Shown one piece after another: positions 38,301-47,572 of a stretch of DNA of 64,000 nucleotides (its first letter is position 1; each line of letters begins with the position of its first letter). This stretch comes from Gigantopelta aegis (taxonomy: Eukaryota > Mollusca > Gastropoda > Neomphalida > Peltospiridae). The notes below the pieces were generated by a model. The model ran no database searches. It saw nothing but the letters and a program-made list of their open reading frames with translations, and was not told the origin of the DNA. Position numbers and translations under genes: made by a program. The stretch spans positions 88,052,905 to 88,116,904 of the forward strand of contig NC_054702.1 in the NCBI RefSeq assembly GCF_016097555.1, in the 5' to 3' direction.

Positions 38301-41300
38301 CACCAACTTCAATGGATAATTTATGCATGTTCACGTAACCACCAGGGATATTTACATATTTATATCGGGTAAGATAATTGCCAATTAACTTTTTTTACTA
38401 TAATTTTCCCCTTGCCATGACAAATACTATTTTGCAAAAAACACAAAACAAACAAACCCTAAATTGTTTTCATTACAACAGAAACAGAAAGGGTTACAAA
38501 GTCTACACTGTCAGACAGTCTTTTATTTTTGCTGAAAACCAAATAGAAATGTTCGTTATAAAAGGTTGTTGCCTTTTTAAAGTAATACTGCTTCCTCTTT
38601 GTTGTCCCAGGTCGAGCCTGACCAGGCAGATCTTCTTCGTCATCCCACTCTTCATCCTCCTCGTACATGAACATCTCCTTACCAACCGGCATCAAGTTGT
38701 CATCCAGCTCGCCTGAAACAGATCATAATACACCTTTAATACATGTAATAATATATAACACAGCCCGCCTGAAACAGATCATAATACAACTTTAATACAT
38801 GTAATAACATAAAACACAGCTCACCTGAAACAGATCATAATACACCTTTAATACATGTAATAACATAAAACACAGCTTGCCTGAAAGAAATCATAATACA
38901 AATTTAATACATGTAATAACATATAACACAGCTCGTCTGAAACAGAACATAATACACCTTTAATACATGTAATAACATATAACACAGCCCGCCTGAAACA
39001 GATCATAATACACCTTTAATACATGTAATAACATAAAACACAGCTCACCTGAAACAGATCATAATACACCTTTAATACATGTAATAACATAAAACACAGC
39101 TTGCCTGAAAGAAATCATAATACAAATTTAATACATGTAATAACATATAACACAGCTCGTCTGAAACAGATCATAATACACCTTTAATACATGTAATAAC
39201 ATAAAACACAGCTCACCTGAAACAGATCATAATACACCTTTAATACATGTAATAACATATAACACAGCTCACCTGAAACAGATCATAATACACCTTTAAT
39301 ACATGTAATAACATATAACACAGCTCACCTGAAACAGATCATAATACACCTTTAATACATGTAACATAAAACACAACTCGCCTGAAACAGATCATAATAC
39401 ACCTTTAATACATGTAATAACATATAACACAACTCGCCTGAAACAGATCATAACACACCTTTAATACATGAAATAACATATAACACAGCTCACCTGAAAC
39501 AGATCATAACACACCTTTAATACATGTAATAACATAAAACACAGCTCACCTGAAACAGATCATAATACACCTTTAATACATGTAATAACATATAACACAG
39601 CTCACCTGAAACAGATCTTAATACACCTTTAATACATGTAATAACATAAAACACAGGTCACCTGAAACAGACCATAATACACCTTTAATACATGTAATAA
39701 CATATAACACAGCTCGCCTGAAACAAATCATAATATAAATTTAATACATGTAATAACATAACACAGCTCACCTGAATCAGATCATAATACAAATTTAACA
39801 CATGTATGAATGAATGAATGTTTAACGACACCCCAGCACAAAAGCAAAAATACACATCGGCTATTGGGTGTCACAAATGGTAATAACATATAACACAGCT
39901 CGCCTGAAACAAATCATAATACACATTTAATACATATAATAACATATAATACAGCTCGCCTGAAACGGATCAAAATACAAATTTAAATACACGTAATACA
40001 TATATAACATTTCCAGCAATTTAAGGATTGTCTGTTATTTCTTTTACATTCATTGGGGTATGAAAAACAAACAAAAAAATCATCTGCAAACTGTGTGAAT
40101 AGCCAAAGCCGTTCTCACATAAGTTTGCAGATGATTTTTTTTTTTTTTTTCATACCCAGATAAACGTAAAAGAAATAACAAAAAATACTTATAATTAAAT
40201 TTGAAACATACTTACTAATAGCACTGAAAGTTCATATTTTATTTTGAATTATTTTTTGGTTCTTGAACAATAATGCTCAGTAAGACAAATTACCAATATA
40301 AAGTGACATTATTTTCATGTTCATTGAGAAATGAACACACATTGCTACAGCTGGACCAATGTTATGACATTAAATTGCAATGAATATAAGGGAAGTTTTA
40401 TTATTTACAGATGTAACACCACCAGGAACAATATACAATTCCATCCCAGGACCTTGATTTTCACCCAATGAACGAATAAATGAATAAATGAATATTTAAA
40501 TACACACTTGCACACAAAATGCATTATTTACTGCGTGTCAAACTAAATATACATTAAAACATTACATGATTATAAATTGATATCCCCACGTCATTAAAGA
40601 ATAAACACCAAACGAATCGGGAAGAAATAATTACTGACCTGCTTTATGAAGAATCTCACACATTTTGAGAGCAACAGCCATTTTTGATAGCTTCTTTGAA
40701 GGCATAGCAGGTCCCTAGAAAACATAAATATTATGTATCAAATTGCAAATTGAAAGGGAGAAAAAGATATGCCTCTTTAATGAAACCTCAGCCACATTTC
40801 AAACTATTTGGTGTCTAACTTCTGGCAATGGGAAACCTGATGCTGCCATACACAGAGGTCAAATTTCATTTTGGTAGGACACGGCAAGTGTTGCTTTCGG
40901 TTTAATAACAAAAATTAGGGCACCAGGCCAAGTTGAAGTGGCACGAAGACAAACTTTTCCTTCATGAAGGCAACTTATTTTCTATCAAGTTTCTGAGACA
41001 AAAGTTATTTCACCGTATGGTCATGGACTCATGTTTATTTCTGATACAGATATATGCCACAATAAAGTATTTTACAAAGTTAATAACATGTAGCATATAT
41101 GCTACATTTTTCATAAATGCCCAATGTAGCAGATATGCTACATTATTAAAAGCATATACAAATAGCCCAATGGTAAAGAGGTCGCCTGAAACATGGTGGG
41201 TTTAGGATTATGGACCCATAAGACTATTTTTTGTTCCAGCCAGCGCTCCAACTCTGATTAACAAAGGCAGTGGTATGGACTATCCTGTCTCTGGAATTGT

Positions 41301-44300
41301 GCATTTAATAGATCCCTTGCTGCTAACTGAACAAAGTAACCCATAGTGGTGACACCAGGTTTTCTTTCATTACGTATGTGGTCCATAACCATAAGCCCAA
41401 CACTGTGTTCAGTTTGTCATTAAAAAGCATTTCAGTCTTTTTTTTAGAACTGACACCATATAACCGTAAATAAAATGTGTCGAGTGCATCATTAAATAAA
41501 ACATTTCCTTCCTTATTTCTTTAGAACTATCATTGAGCTACATTCCACAAAATGTTGAATTAAAATAATATGAAATATACTGTTTGAATTTTAATAATGT
41601 TTTATAGAATGCAATCATTCCACATAAAGTGGAAATAGTTTACTACTAGCCAAGAATTGAAATGATAAGACTATTTGCATGATTTCCTGTTTACACAGCT
41701 TAATTGCATTCTGTACACACACTATGTTAAAATTTAAACAAACTTTTAACTAATTCTGATGTTGATACTGAACAACAGTAAGTGCAAAATCACATGATTT
41801 AGAAACATCATACCCACAACAGTATGTACACTGTCAGGATCTGCGTGATCTACTCACAAGAATTTCTTCTTTGATTGGAGAATTGACTGGCAGGCGAAGA
41901 GAAGCATGGTACAGTGGAGGTACAGAGTCAGGAAGCTGGGAAACCATGCAGTGCGGAGTTAGATGAGTGAACGCATCACTTGGTAGTTTAGCACAATATC
42001 TGCAACACAAAGCAGTCCAAGCCAATGTTAGGAATCCATAAAGTAATAATAATTAAATAAATAAATCAATCTGAAATAGCCAACTCTAGTGACTAAAACA
42101 ATCACATTTAACTAAAATAACCTACATTTTCAGGTATCTGTGCAGAAAATTGTGTCACGGATGGTGGTGGTGGTGGTGGTGGGGGGGGGGGGGGGGTCTG
42201 CTCTGTGACAAGTATATGTTTTAGGGAAGGTTGAGTCACAGTACTTTGAAATATATTGAAAAAAAGATGAAAATTTGCTTTGAGCAGAAAGGTTTCGACT
42301 TCAAAACCCCCCAATGCATCTGATTTCCATGTTCATTGATAACATATATAGCTACTGACTTTTCTATTTCCGTTGACACTAACACACTCACACACACACA
42401 CACAAACTTACAATGTGACATCTGTTTTGATACTAACCTATTAACTAAACCAATAGCTGACAACATAGTGACCTGAGGTGACCCAAACTCTGTCTTTGTA
42501 AGATACGGAGGTAGAAGATTTACGACAGATACTGGGTCAAGTTCCTCTTCCACTTCGGTCTGGTCTTTGATGCCTCGACCAATGCCAATGAGTACCTAAA
42601 ATAATAACACAATTAATTATTACAAATCACACTATATTATTGTGTAAAAAAACAACACTTGAGTGTTTACTGAATTTGTATTAGAACCAAGTGTGCAAAA
42701 TACCAAATAGCTTTGTATTGATGTGATAAAACTGAAAAATTTACTTTACTAATGGATGTCTTAATGTACAGGCAATGTAAGGATAGTTTATGTATCGACA
42801 AAACATACTTGGTAGATTATACTGAAAGCAAGATATATGTATTAATAAAACTTATTTTTTTTATACAATGAAAACAAAAAGTATATATTGACAGGATTCA
42901 AACATACTTTACATGGCATTTTATTTGACTGTCCAAAACGCTCAACCACGACTTGTACAAAAAAGAATGCCAATTAACCATAATCAAGATCAGTCCTGTC
43001 AAATACTTAGATTGAAGGCCAATGAAGGCATGAAATCTCACATGATTAAGTGTTAAACAAGAAAAAAGATCCCACACATATCATACACTCATGTACTTGA
43101 CATTCACATATTAAATTTATCTTACCTCCTCAATTCCCTTGAATATAGCAAGCTCTTCCGAAAATGTTTTTTTCTTATCTTCATCTATCAGAATAACATA
43201 TTCTGCTGCCCTTGCTCGTGCTCTACCCTGAAATACGATTATTATATATTTTTAATATTTTATTAACAAGATTAATAGATTAGAAATTAAGTTATTGAAA
43301 AAAAATCTATATATAATATAAATTGAAATGATATACTCTAGTCTTTGTTTAAACTTTTGTTTATACATTCAATTTTTTTTTTTTTTTTAATACTAATAAC
43401 ACAACCATAAGATATAACAACAACAAAACAATAATAACAAAAACAATTAACCCTTTTCAGAAGTTACTTTAAATAATTTCCACTGGTATTTCCCCTCCCT
43501 CTCCCGAGTTCTAAACCCACCATTCATTACCTTAGAAAGTGTGTAAGATTTGTAATCTCGAGGTGGATCAAATCGGACGACAAGATTGCACTTTGGGATA
43601 TCAACTCCTTCCTCGAGGACATTAGTGGAGACCAAAAGATTGAGATCCTGCATGCGAAACTTTCTCAGCACTTCTTCCTGCTTTCTGTACGATTTCCCTG
43701 TTTCTTTTCGCACCACGCGGCTTCTACCACGCTGATTTGTAACATGGCTGCTACGAAGGAAACACAAGTTCTCGTCCCATGCACACACCTCTTCGATCAT
43801 TTTGTTAAGAGCAAATGCAACGTATCGCTGTTCAACAAACACAACACCTACAAGATGCTTTTCTTCTTCGACAAAAATGTTAGACAGGTTATTTTCGGTG
43901 TTGGTAATATTACCTCTTTTCACAGCAATATGGATTTGTTTAGATGGTCGGGTTGATTTATCATAATCGTCATCAGAATCAGACAGATCCATGGAGTCGT
44001 CATCAGACATGTCTGAATCATCGGACATTTCCATGTCGTCATTGCTAATAATCATAAAATCGAGTTCTGGTTTGTATTTTCGAAGCAGACGTATGAGCTG
44101 ACTAACTTTAGGAGTGGTATATTCAAGCAGCTGGTCAACGTCGTAATCTGGAGTAAAGTTCTGTTCAAACACGCTAGTAATCAAGCGCATTTGACTAGCA
44201 CCGTATCGTAGAAAGCGTTTATGCAAAGTGATGGATTCATTTTTGTCTATCTTCTCTAGCTGTGTGACAAGCATTTCGGCAATCCGTGCAGCACACCATG

Positions 44301-47300
44301 GACCCAGTCTGTACAGAATATTGTGACACTCGCACAAAGCATTTTCAGGTATCCTCCTGGGGTCTCTGCGGGTTTCTGCTTCATAGTCGATCTTGCAGTC
44401 ATGCAAGAAGTAAATAGCATTTTCTATGATGGTACCAATTTTCGAGACAAGGCCGGTTGAATCTTCTCTGCTCTTGCATTCATAGACAAATTCTTTAGGC
44501 CTGGAGCCATACCTTTCCGAGGTGACCAACATGGATGTCTCTGCTCTGGAATGTAACGTTGTCTCTAGCGATGTGATGGTGTTTCTGAGTAAATGAGGAT
44601 CGTGGCACCGACTGCTAAGTATGGAAGTGGTCAAGCCTAGTATCTGAGGTGGGTTTGTACACTGCTCGGTGTATTTCATGATATGGATGTACGAGTGGTT
44701 ATCAACTGCATAGTGACAGTCATCAATGATGAGGAGGCTAATGTCAGACAGGGAGAGGTGGTGGTTCTCTAGGGCGAACTGGCACGCGTCTGCCGTCATG
44801 ATCAGAACCTGGTGGGACCCCATCTCCTGCTGCCATTTGTCGGGTAGCCAGCTCTCAATGTTGTCGTCAATGGTGTATTTGCCCACCGTGAGATCGGTGT
44901 GATGCTGAAGAATAAGAAACTGGTTTTCTGCTGCCACTTCTAAAAAAACATATCAGAGGTAAGGCTTAAAAGAACATGAATAATGCTGTATACAAGTCAC
45001 ATCTGAAATCGGACAAATGAAGATCCAGTAAAAATGTGAACAGTACATTATACGAAATCATATCTGCCCAAACCCGAAACACATATTAATTATAATCAGA
45101 ACATGCTAAAAAATTCAGAAGTGACTAAATTGATCTCTTGTGTGGAAGTTACTATATTCAGCATTTGTACTAGATCTCTACACAGTTGCTACCTATTATT
45201 TGTGTGAAATATATCAATAGATATCATTGGCCAACTTTTTGTATTTAAACTAAGACTGGAGGAACATACATGTCAGAACAGACCACAATTACTTTACAGT
45301 TTTACCAGTTAATAAAGTGTGAACAGTCAGTCAATCCCTATTTATAGTTTAGTTAATAATAAATAATGTTAGCTCTTAATAAATTATTTAAATGCATTTA
45401 GTAGCATTATTTATTTAACAATTAGTTTTGATTTTAAGAGCACAGCCAACACAATTTGTTTAAACAGTCGAACAAATGAATATGGATATAAAATGGTAAC
45501 TTTCTTTCTTTACCAAATGTGTATGTACTGCATTCATTAATATGCTAAATGTAAGATCTACTGCTTCCATAATTAATAACTGTTAATCATAAGCAAACTA
45601 GGCCCCGAATGTCGATGGCTTATTTATATATGACAATATATGATATTGCTACAGCTACAATGGAATCCATTAATAATTTCTGACAAAACTCTGTTTACCA
45701 TTATAATGTATTAAAGATTATATTATGCATGTTTTTTTAATATTTATTTCAGCTCATCCACTAACCTGATACAGAAACATACAAAGTACGCTTCCCTCCA
45801 TCTTTGGGTGTTGGTCTGACATGATGAGCCAACTCTTTGATAACTAAGAGGGCAATGAAAGCCTTCCCTGAGCTACTTCCCAAACACACGATCGTGTTCT
45901 GATGAAGTGCTGAGTCCAGCAGCTCCACCTGAGAAAACCACAAACAAATGTCAGAAAACATCTACTGTACAAAAATAGTAAAACCAATTTGTCTCTCTTC
46001 CAGTGGGACTAGTCCATAACACCATTAACATATATTCATGTATTTTAAATTTCTTATTTTTCCTTATTATAGTTAGTAACTTGTAATTCTTGACAAACTC
46101 AGCACATTTAGAAGTATATGTAATGATTATTCCGAAACATGGTTGAAAGAGGAATAAAATTGGCTACCCCTATTAAAAAGCAGTGCTGAATCTTTTATAT
46201 AAACTTTCCAACAGACAGGACAGAATATACCATGAGACACAGGTAATGTTGAGTGGGATAAAAACTTGAATCTATGGAGGGAGACTGATCATATCAATTA
46301 TGATCCATCAATCCCAAGCAAGTACTTTACCATACACCAACAATTCACCCTGTATTTGTACAACTAATCTTGATTTTGGGTAACAATGCTCACAAAGTAA
46401 ATTTTTTGTAACAAATGTTATAATAAAAAATTATCAAAATAATTGTTAATTAATAATGTTATTATAATTCACTGCAACCAATGTGACACACTGTAATAAT
46501 GTTGCTATGGTTAAAAAAACCAACCCCACAAAAAAATCCAACCCCCCCCCCCACCCAAATGCACTAAAATTAATTTGACAGTAGGTAAAAAAAAACCCAA
46601 ATCAAAACAAAGCAAAATTTTGACACTTATAAAATTAAAGCTGGGAATTAAAACACATTTTGTGGGTATCAATGAACAATATAAAATAATTTTGTGCTTT
46701 AGGAACTTTAAATCTATCTGTGGCTTCATACCAATTGATTTTTAACTCATTTTATATACATGTAAAGGTTATTACCAGTGTTTCTGGATCGTCAATATCA
46801 TATACGGGTATTAGGAATAAAAACTGTATTATGAGAGGCTCTGACAAACATAATACATTATTTTTATTCCTAATATATGATACTGACGATACTGAAACAC
46901 AAGAGGGTTATATAATCTCAAGTTTAACTATTTTTTTGTAAAATGTACAAGCAATTTTAATTCTAATCAGCTATTATTCGATATACAAATGATGAATATG
47001 TGACGCAGTGTCTTTTTGAATAAAAATGACATCAAAACATGAACGACTTCAATTTGGGTATCCTTACATAAAAATAAACTAGTGCTTAACGTTTTTTGTT
47101 TTGTGAATGCTGCACAGCTTTCAGTGTAAAGTTGCTATTTAAATATTTTTGTTTGATGATTATGAATGCATACATCAATTATGGAGTGTCACCGTAGTAC
47201 GTTTGCTTATATGTCAATAAGTGTAGTGCAGTGACCCCAATAAGTTACATCTAATTTGCAGTTATCAAATTCTCAAAGTATGTGATCTGAAAAATACCAC

Positions 47301-47572
47301 CTACTTTTATTACACTGGATATGCTAGAAAATATGTGATAAATATATATGATACTGATTCCATATAAATTCACATGCTAAGAAGAGCTAAAACTTAACTC
47401 TTCATGAACGAGTCTCAGTGGAGTGATTTAAATGGCGAGGTGTGTTATTACTAAAAACAGCAGCGTTATTTCATACCTGATAAGTACGTGGTGTAAACGT
47501 ATCTGTAGGAATGTCCTCATGTCGCAAAAACTTGGGAAGTTTCTTGGCAAATTCAGGCCCCACCTTGACCAT
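25755..47572 (-). CDS. DICER1: Dicer ribonuclease, 16 coding exons, 2063 residues
   Basis: Dicer cuts double-stranded RNA and microRNA hairpins into about 22-nt duplexes in the cytoplasm for Argonaute loading. Sixteen exons join with every phase consistent to 6192 nt. Domains by residue: helicase about 28-565 (K54; DDCH 159-162; TTS 190-192; [10 protein letters not shown] near 528; SKGRARAR 555-562), an acidic insert 386-413, DUF283 about 620-720, platform about 740-900, PAZ about 930-1085, a Ser/Asp-rich linker about 1110-1490, RNase IIIa ([10 protein letters not shown] at 1523, DCVEA at 1726), RNase IIIb (RLEFLGDA at 1843, D1952 and E1955 in GDIFES) and a dsRBD about 1990-2055. Both RNase III metal sites are complete. 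Odd: helicase motif I has GKA and motif II DDCH, so ATPase activity is doubtful. The gene is Dcr-1-like in domain plan. The exon-1 ATG lies directly after an acceptor, so upstream exons must exist and more N-terminal residues are possible. Confidence 0.95.
26330..26985. mobile_element. Foldback element in Dicer intron 15
   Basis: Left arm 26391-26440 (actacgattccattaatgc, then gtttgcagtatgcat) and right arm 26930-26978 (its complement, ending gcattaatggaatcgtagct). A second diverged half-copy on each side (about 26330-26385 and 26858-26915) makes the arms compound. The interior has no coding content. Probably a non-autonomous DNA element. Confidence 0.7.
27678..27704. repeat. (AAT)n microsatellite
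   Basis: About nine AAT units in Dicer intron 15. Confidence 0.9.
27866..27950 (+). repeat. SINE tail type A fragment
   Basis: tgatgtccaatagccgatga followed by aatcaatgtgctctagtggt and aaataaaacaaactttactt. Only the 3' tail is present. Confidence 0.8.
28285..28365 (-). repeat. Decayed SINE fragment, reverse
   Basis: Words such as cagcaagaggtcttttgtat and ctcccacagataggttagca match the complement of the shared SINE body. Confidence 0.5.
29003..29078 (-). CDS. DICER1: Dicer exon 15
   Basis: 25 codons, [20 protein letters not shown], then ETAKF. This is the link into the dsRBD. Acceptor ttatttcag, donor TTTGA|gtaagt, phase 2. Confidence 0.93.
29220..29505. repeat. Tandem duplication of about 144 bp in Dicer intron 14
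   Basis: Two copies begin gtaagctaatttttatg at 29220 and gtaaactaatttttatg at 29364. They share ccaagatgttaat and gtcagctttatctacagaac. Divergence is roughly 10 percent. Confidence 0.85.
29608..29776 (-). CDS. DICER1: Dicer exon 14 (RNase IIIb, second metal-site half)
   Basis: Starts with an acidic run, then [20 protein letters not shown], supplying D1952 and E1955, and ends IMQPQI. Acceptor cttttag, donor ATAG|gtgggt, phase 1. Confidence 0.95.
30328..30583 (-). CDS. DICER1: Dicer exon 13 (RNase IIIb signature)
   Basis: 86 codons. [20 protein letters not shown] carries the first metal-site acids E1845 and D1849; then [20 protein letters not shown] and [15 protein letters not shown]. It ends in a charged stretch ([11 protein letters not shown]). 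Acceptor tttgtag, donor GAG|gtaatt, phase 0. Confidence 0.96.
30704..30957. mobile_element. Repeat related to the hAT-like element at 49316
   Basis: Shares with 49316-49559, in the same order, atggcaccataccca, ttaactttttgaca, gattttcttaaccctaaccc and the right terminus ctggcagaaacactg. The left terminus is eroded. In Dicer intron 12. Confidence 0.65.
30970..31398. mobile_element. hAT-type MITE with a perfect 8-bp target duplication
   Basis: The ends are inverted: tagggtctccatgagta at the left and the complement of tagggcctccacgagtc at the right. They are flanked by identical 8-bp repeats, ctatcaag, at 30962-30969 and 31399-31406. An 8-bp duplication with TAGGG ends is characteristic of hAT transposons. 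The 429-bp interior is rich in the word gactcgagt and codes for nothing, so it depends on an enzyme in trans. Sits in Dicer intron 12. Confidence 0.88.
31733..31990 (-). repeat. Decayed SINE, reverse, in Dicer intron 12
   Basis: tttgtttaacaacaccgtag, gggctactcatattgaaaa and catgggtcttttatgtgcac match the complement of the SINE body with heavy divergence. Confidence 0.55.
32098..32300 (+). repeat. SINE, tail type A, in Dicer intron 12
   Basis: ccagtgcaccacgactggta, aaaggccatagtatgtgcta, aaaagatccctagc, then the tail caatgtgcactagtggtgtc. The tRNA-like head is missing. Confidence 0.85.
32303..32364. repeat. (TC)n microsatellite
   Basis: About 30 TC units directly after the SINE tail, as often happens at retroposon 3' ends. 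Confidence 0.9.
32430..32641 (-). CDS. DICER1: Dicer exon 12 (start of RNase IIIb)
   Basis: Ends [20 protein letters not shown], the highly conserved lead-in to the RNase IIIb signature. Acceptor tttattag, donor CAGAG|gtaagc, phase 2. Confidence 0.95.
33058..35693 (-). CDS. DICER1: Dicer exon 11 (PAZ, Ser-rich linker, RNase IIIa)
   Basis: 2636 bp, residues 894-1772. PAZ landmarks: [38 protein letters not shown] and [13 protein letters not shown] low-complexity region follows (about residues 1110-1490), rich in Ser, Asp, Asn and Thr. RNase IIIa has [36 protein letters not shown] and, after an acidic insert of about 110 residues, [16 protein letters not shown]. The four metal-binding acidic residues are present. 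Acceptor ttttag, donor CAG|gtatta, phase 0. Confidence 0.96.
36201..36414 (-). CDS. DICER1: Dicer exon 10 (platform to PAZ connector)
   Basis: Reads [18 protein letters not shown], then [10 protein letters not shown], then [11 protein letters not shown], the conserved stretch before PAZ. Acceptor gttgtag, donor ACAG|gtgaag, phase 1. Confidence 0.93.
36424..36691 (+). mobile_element. 3' ORF fragment of a non-LTR retrotransposon in Dicer intron 9
   Basis: A plus-strand frame reads [20 protein letters not shown] and ends [13 protein letters not shown] followed by a stop. A Cys-rich segment, EDTxxFxxxCPxYxxQR, and a K-R-F end are typical of the C-terminus of CR1/jockey-like reverse-transcriptase ORFs (zf-RVT region), as I recall them. 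The reverse transcriptase itself is missing. It lies antisense to Dicer, just upstream of the exon 10 acceptor. Confidence 0.6.
37180..37359 (-). CDS. DICER1: Dicer exon 9 (platform)
   Basis: 60 codons, [27 protein letters not shown] and [15 protein letters not shown]. Acceptor tttatag, donor AAT|gtaagc, phase 0 at both ends. Confidence 0.93.
37400..37730 (+). repeat. SINE, tail type B, with tRNA-like head
   Basis: The head carries gcccagtggtaaagc (A-box-like) and ggtttgggattaatccc (B-box-like). The body is ccagtgcatcacgactggta, aaaagatcctttgctgc and gacgacagtgggtttcctcc, and the tail is aaacatgtgttgagtgtgtc, aaataaaacatttccttt. This is the reference copy of type B. Lies in Dicer intron 8. 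Confidence 0.88.
37756..38060 (-). repeat. SINE, tail type A, reverse, with tRNA-like head
   Basis: Complement of the type A tail (accactagagcacattgatt), catcggctattggatgtcaa and tttccattagcagcaagaga, ending in the head complement with ggtttgatcctatgatgcaa. It faces the SINE at 37400-37730 tail to tail, 26 bp apart. Confidence 0.85.
38573..38712 (-). CDS. DICER1: Dicer exon 8, with a GC donor
   Basis: 47 codons from [19 protein letters not shown] through an acidic stretch to [13 protein letters not shown]. The acceptor ctgtttcag is the first unit of the adjacent tandem array. No GT lies at the position needed for the next exon. The only frame-compatible donor is AAAAAG|gcaaca, a GC-AG intron. 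The joined protein then aligns without a gap to vertebrate Dicer over the 25 residues up to PCYLY. Confidence 0.85.
38711..40010. repeat. 22-unit, 56-bp minisatellite containing the Dicer exon 8 acceptor
   Basis: Units start with gcctgaaacagatcataata or a close variant at 38711, 38767, 38823, 38879, 38935, 38991 and on, every 56 bp, to about 40010. The first unit is the true exon 8 acceptor (minus strand ctgtttcag|GCGAGCTG). Units 2-5 recur as units 6-9, a 224-bp higher-order repeat. About ten units carry ctcacctga, so the minus strand reads cag|gtgagc. A reverse SINE tail fragment (39807-39872) interrupts one unit. Confidence 0.95.
39807..39872 (-). repeat. SINE tail fragment inside the minisatellite
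   Basis: gtttaacgacaccccagcac and acatcggctattgggtgtca are the complement of the SINE tail, splitting one 56-bp unit. Confidence 0.7.
40034..40180. repeat. Hairpin with about 60-bp arms in Dicer intron 7
   Basis: Left arm 40034-40092 (tgttatttcttttac, ggggtatgaaaaa, aatcatctgcaaact). Right arm 40122-40180 is its complement (agtttgcagatgatt, catacccagataaa, gtaaaagaaataaca). The loop is about 30 nt. Mismatches cluster in the A/T homopolymer portion. Confidence 0.85.
40639..40714 (-). CDS. DICER1: Dicer exon 7
   Basis: 25 codons plus one base: [19 protein letters not shown], then EILHKA. Acceptor tttctag, donor GCAG|gtcagt, phase 1. The intron after it (38713-40638) contains the 22-unit minisatellite. 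Confidence 0.92.
41160..41515 (+). repeat. SINE, tail type B, in Dicer intron 6
   Basis: Head remnant agcccaatggtaaagagg, body aatagatcccttgctgctaa, tail aaaatgtgtcgagtgcatca and aaataaaacatttccttcct. There is a partial duplication of the tail region near 41400-41450. Confidence 0.8.
41858..41999 (-). CDS. DICER1: Dicer exon 6 (DUF283)
   Basis: Reads [17 protein letters not shown] and [14 protein letters not shown], closely matching the DUF283 dsRNA-binding fold of animal Dicers. Acceptor tgttgcag, donor CTT|gtgagt, phase 0. Confidence 0.94.
42166..42197. repeat. (GGT)n then G run in Dicer intron 5
   Basis: Six GGT-type units followed by about 17 G. The length is probably unreliable. Confidence 0.85.
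42438..42595 (-). CDS. DICER1: Dicer exon 5 (helicase end, start of DUF283)
   Basis: Begins VLIGIGRG and includes [12 protein letters not shown] and [12 protein letters not shown], matching the conserved stretch before DUF283. Acceptor attttag, donor AG|gttagt, ends in phase 2. Confidence 0.93.
43126..43227 (-). CDS. DICER1: Dicer exon 4 (helicase motif VI)
   Basis: 34 codons, [18 protein letters not shown] to GIEE. Completes motif VI with the end of exon 3 (SK|GRARAR). Acceptor atttcag, donor GAG|gtaaga, phase 0. Confidence 0.93.
43531..44939 (-). CDS. DICER1: Dicer exon 3 (helicase core, DDCH box, acidic insert)
   Basis: 1409 bp, residues 87-556. Contains [20 protein letters not shown] (motif II), ILGLTTSIL (motif III), the helicase insert with [13 protein letters not shown], a run rich in Asp, Ser and Met at 386-413, then [26 protein letters not shown] and SYTLSK. 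Donor AAG|gtaatg, phase 0. Confidence 0.95.
45766..45928 (-). CDS. DICER1: Dicer exon 2 (helicase motif I)
   Basis: Reads [16 protein letters not shown], then GSSSGKAF, then GKRTLYVS. Acceptor tttctcag, donor TCAG|gttagt, ends in phase 1. The Walker A lysine (K54) is kept, but the following Thr is Ala and the TGSG part reads SSSG. Confidence 0.93.
46130..46345 (-). repeat. Decayed SINE, reverse, in Dicer intron 1
   Basis: catggttgaaagaggaataa, aaaagcagtgctgaatcttt and ttccaacagacaggacagaa match the complement of the SINE body with many changes. Confidence 0.5.
46767..46911. repeat. Hairpin with about 63-bp imperfect arms in Dicer intron 1
   Basis: Left arm 46767-46833 (gttattaccagtgtttc, atcgtcaatatcatata, attaggaataaaaa, tgtattatg) pairs with right arm 46849-46911 (cataataca, tttttattcctaat, atatgatactgacgat, gaaacac, gggtta). 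Loop about 15 nt. Confidence 0.85.
47477..47572 (-). CDS. DICER1: Dicer exon 1 (first recognised coding exon)
   Basis: 32 codons starting ATGGTCAAGG and ending FTPRTYQ, the conserved run-up to the helicase. The acceptor ttattacag sits immediately before the ATG, so transcription starts further upstream. Donor CAG|gtatga, phase 0. The first 26 bases are repeated in the tandem array on the upstream side (47603-47883). It is unproven that this Met is the true start. Confidence 0.85.

Noticed and set aside
38711..40010. CRISPR-like regular repeat array
   Set aside because: Units are head-to-tail copies over their full 56 bp with no unique spacers, in a eukaryotic intron. It is a minisatellite.
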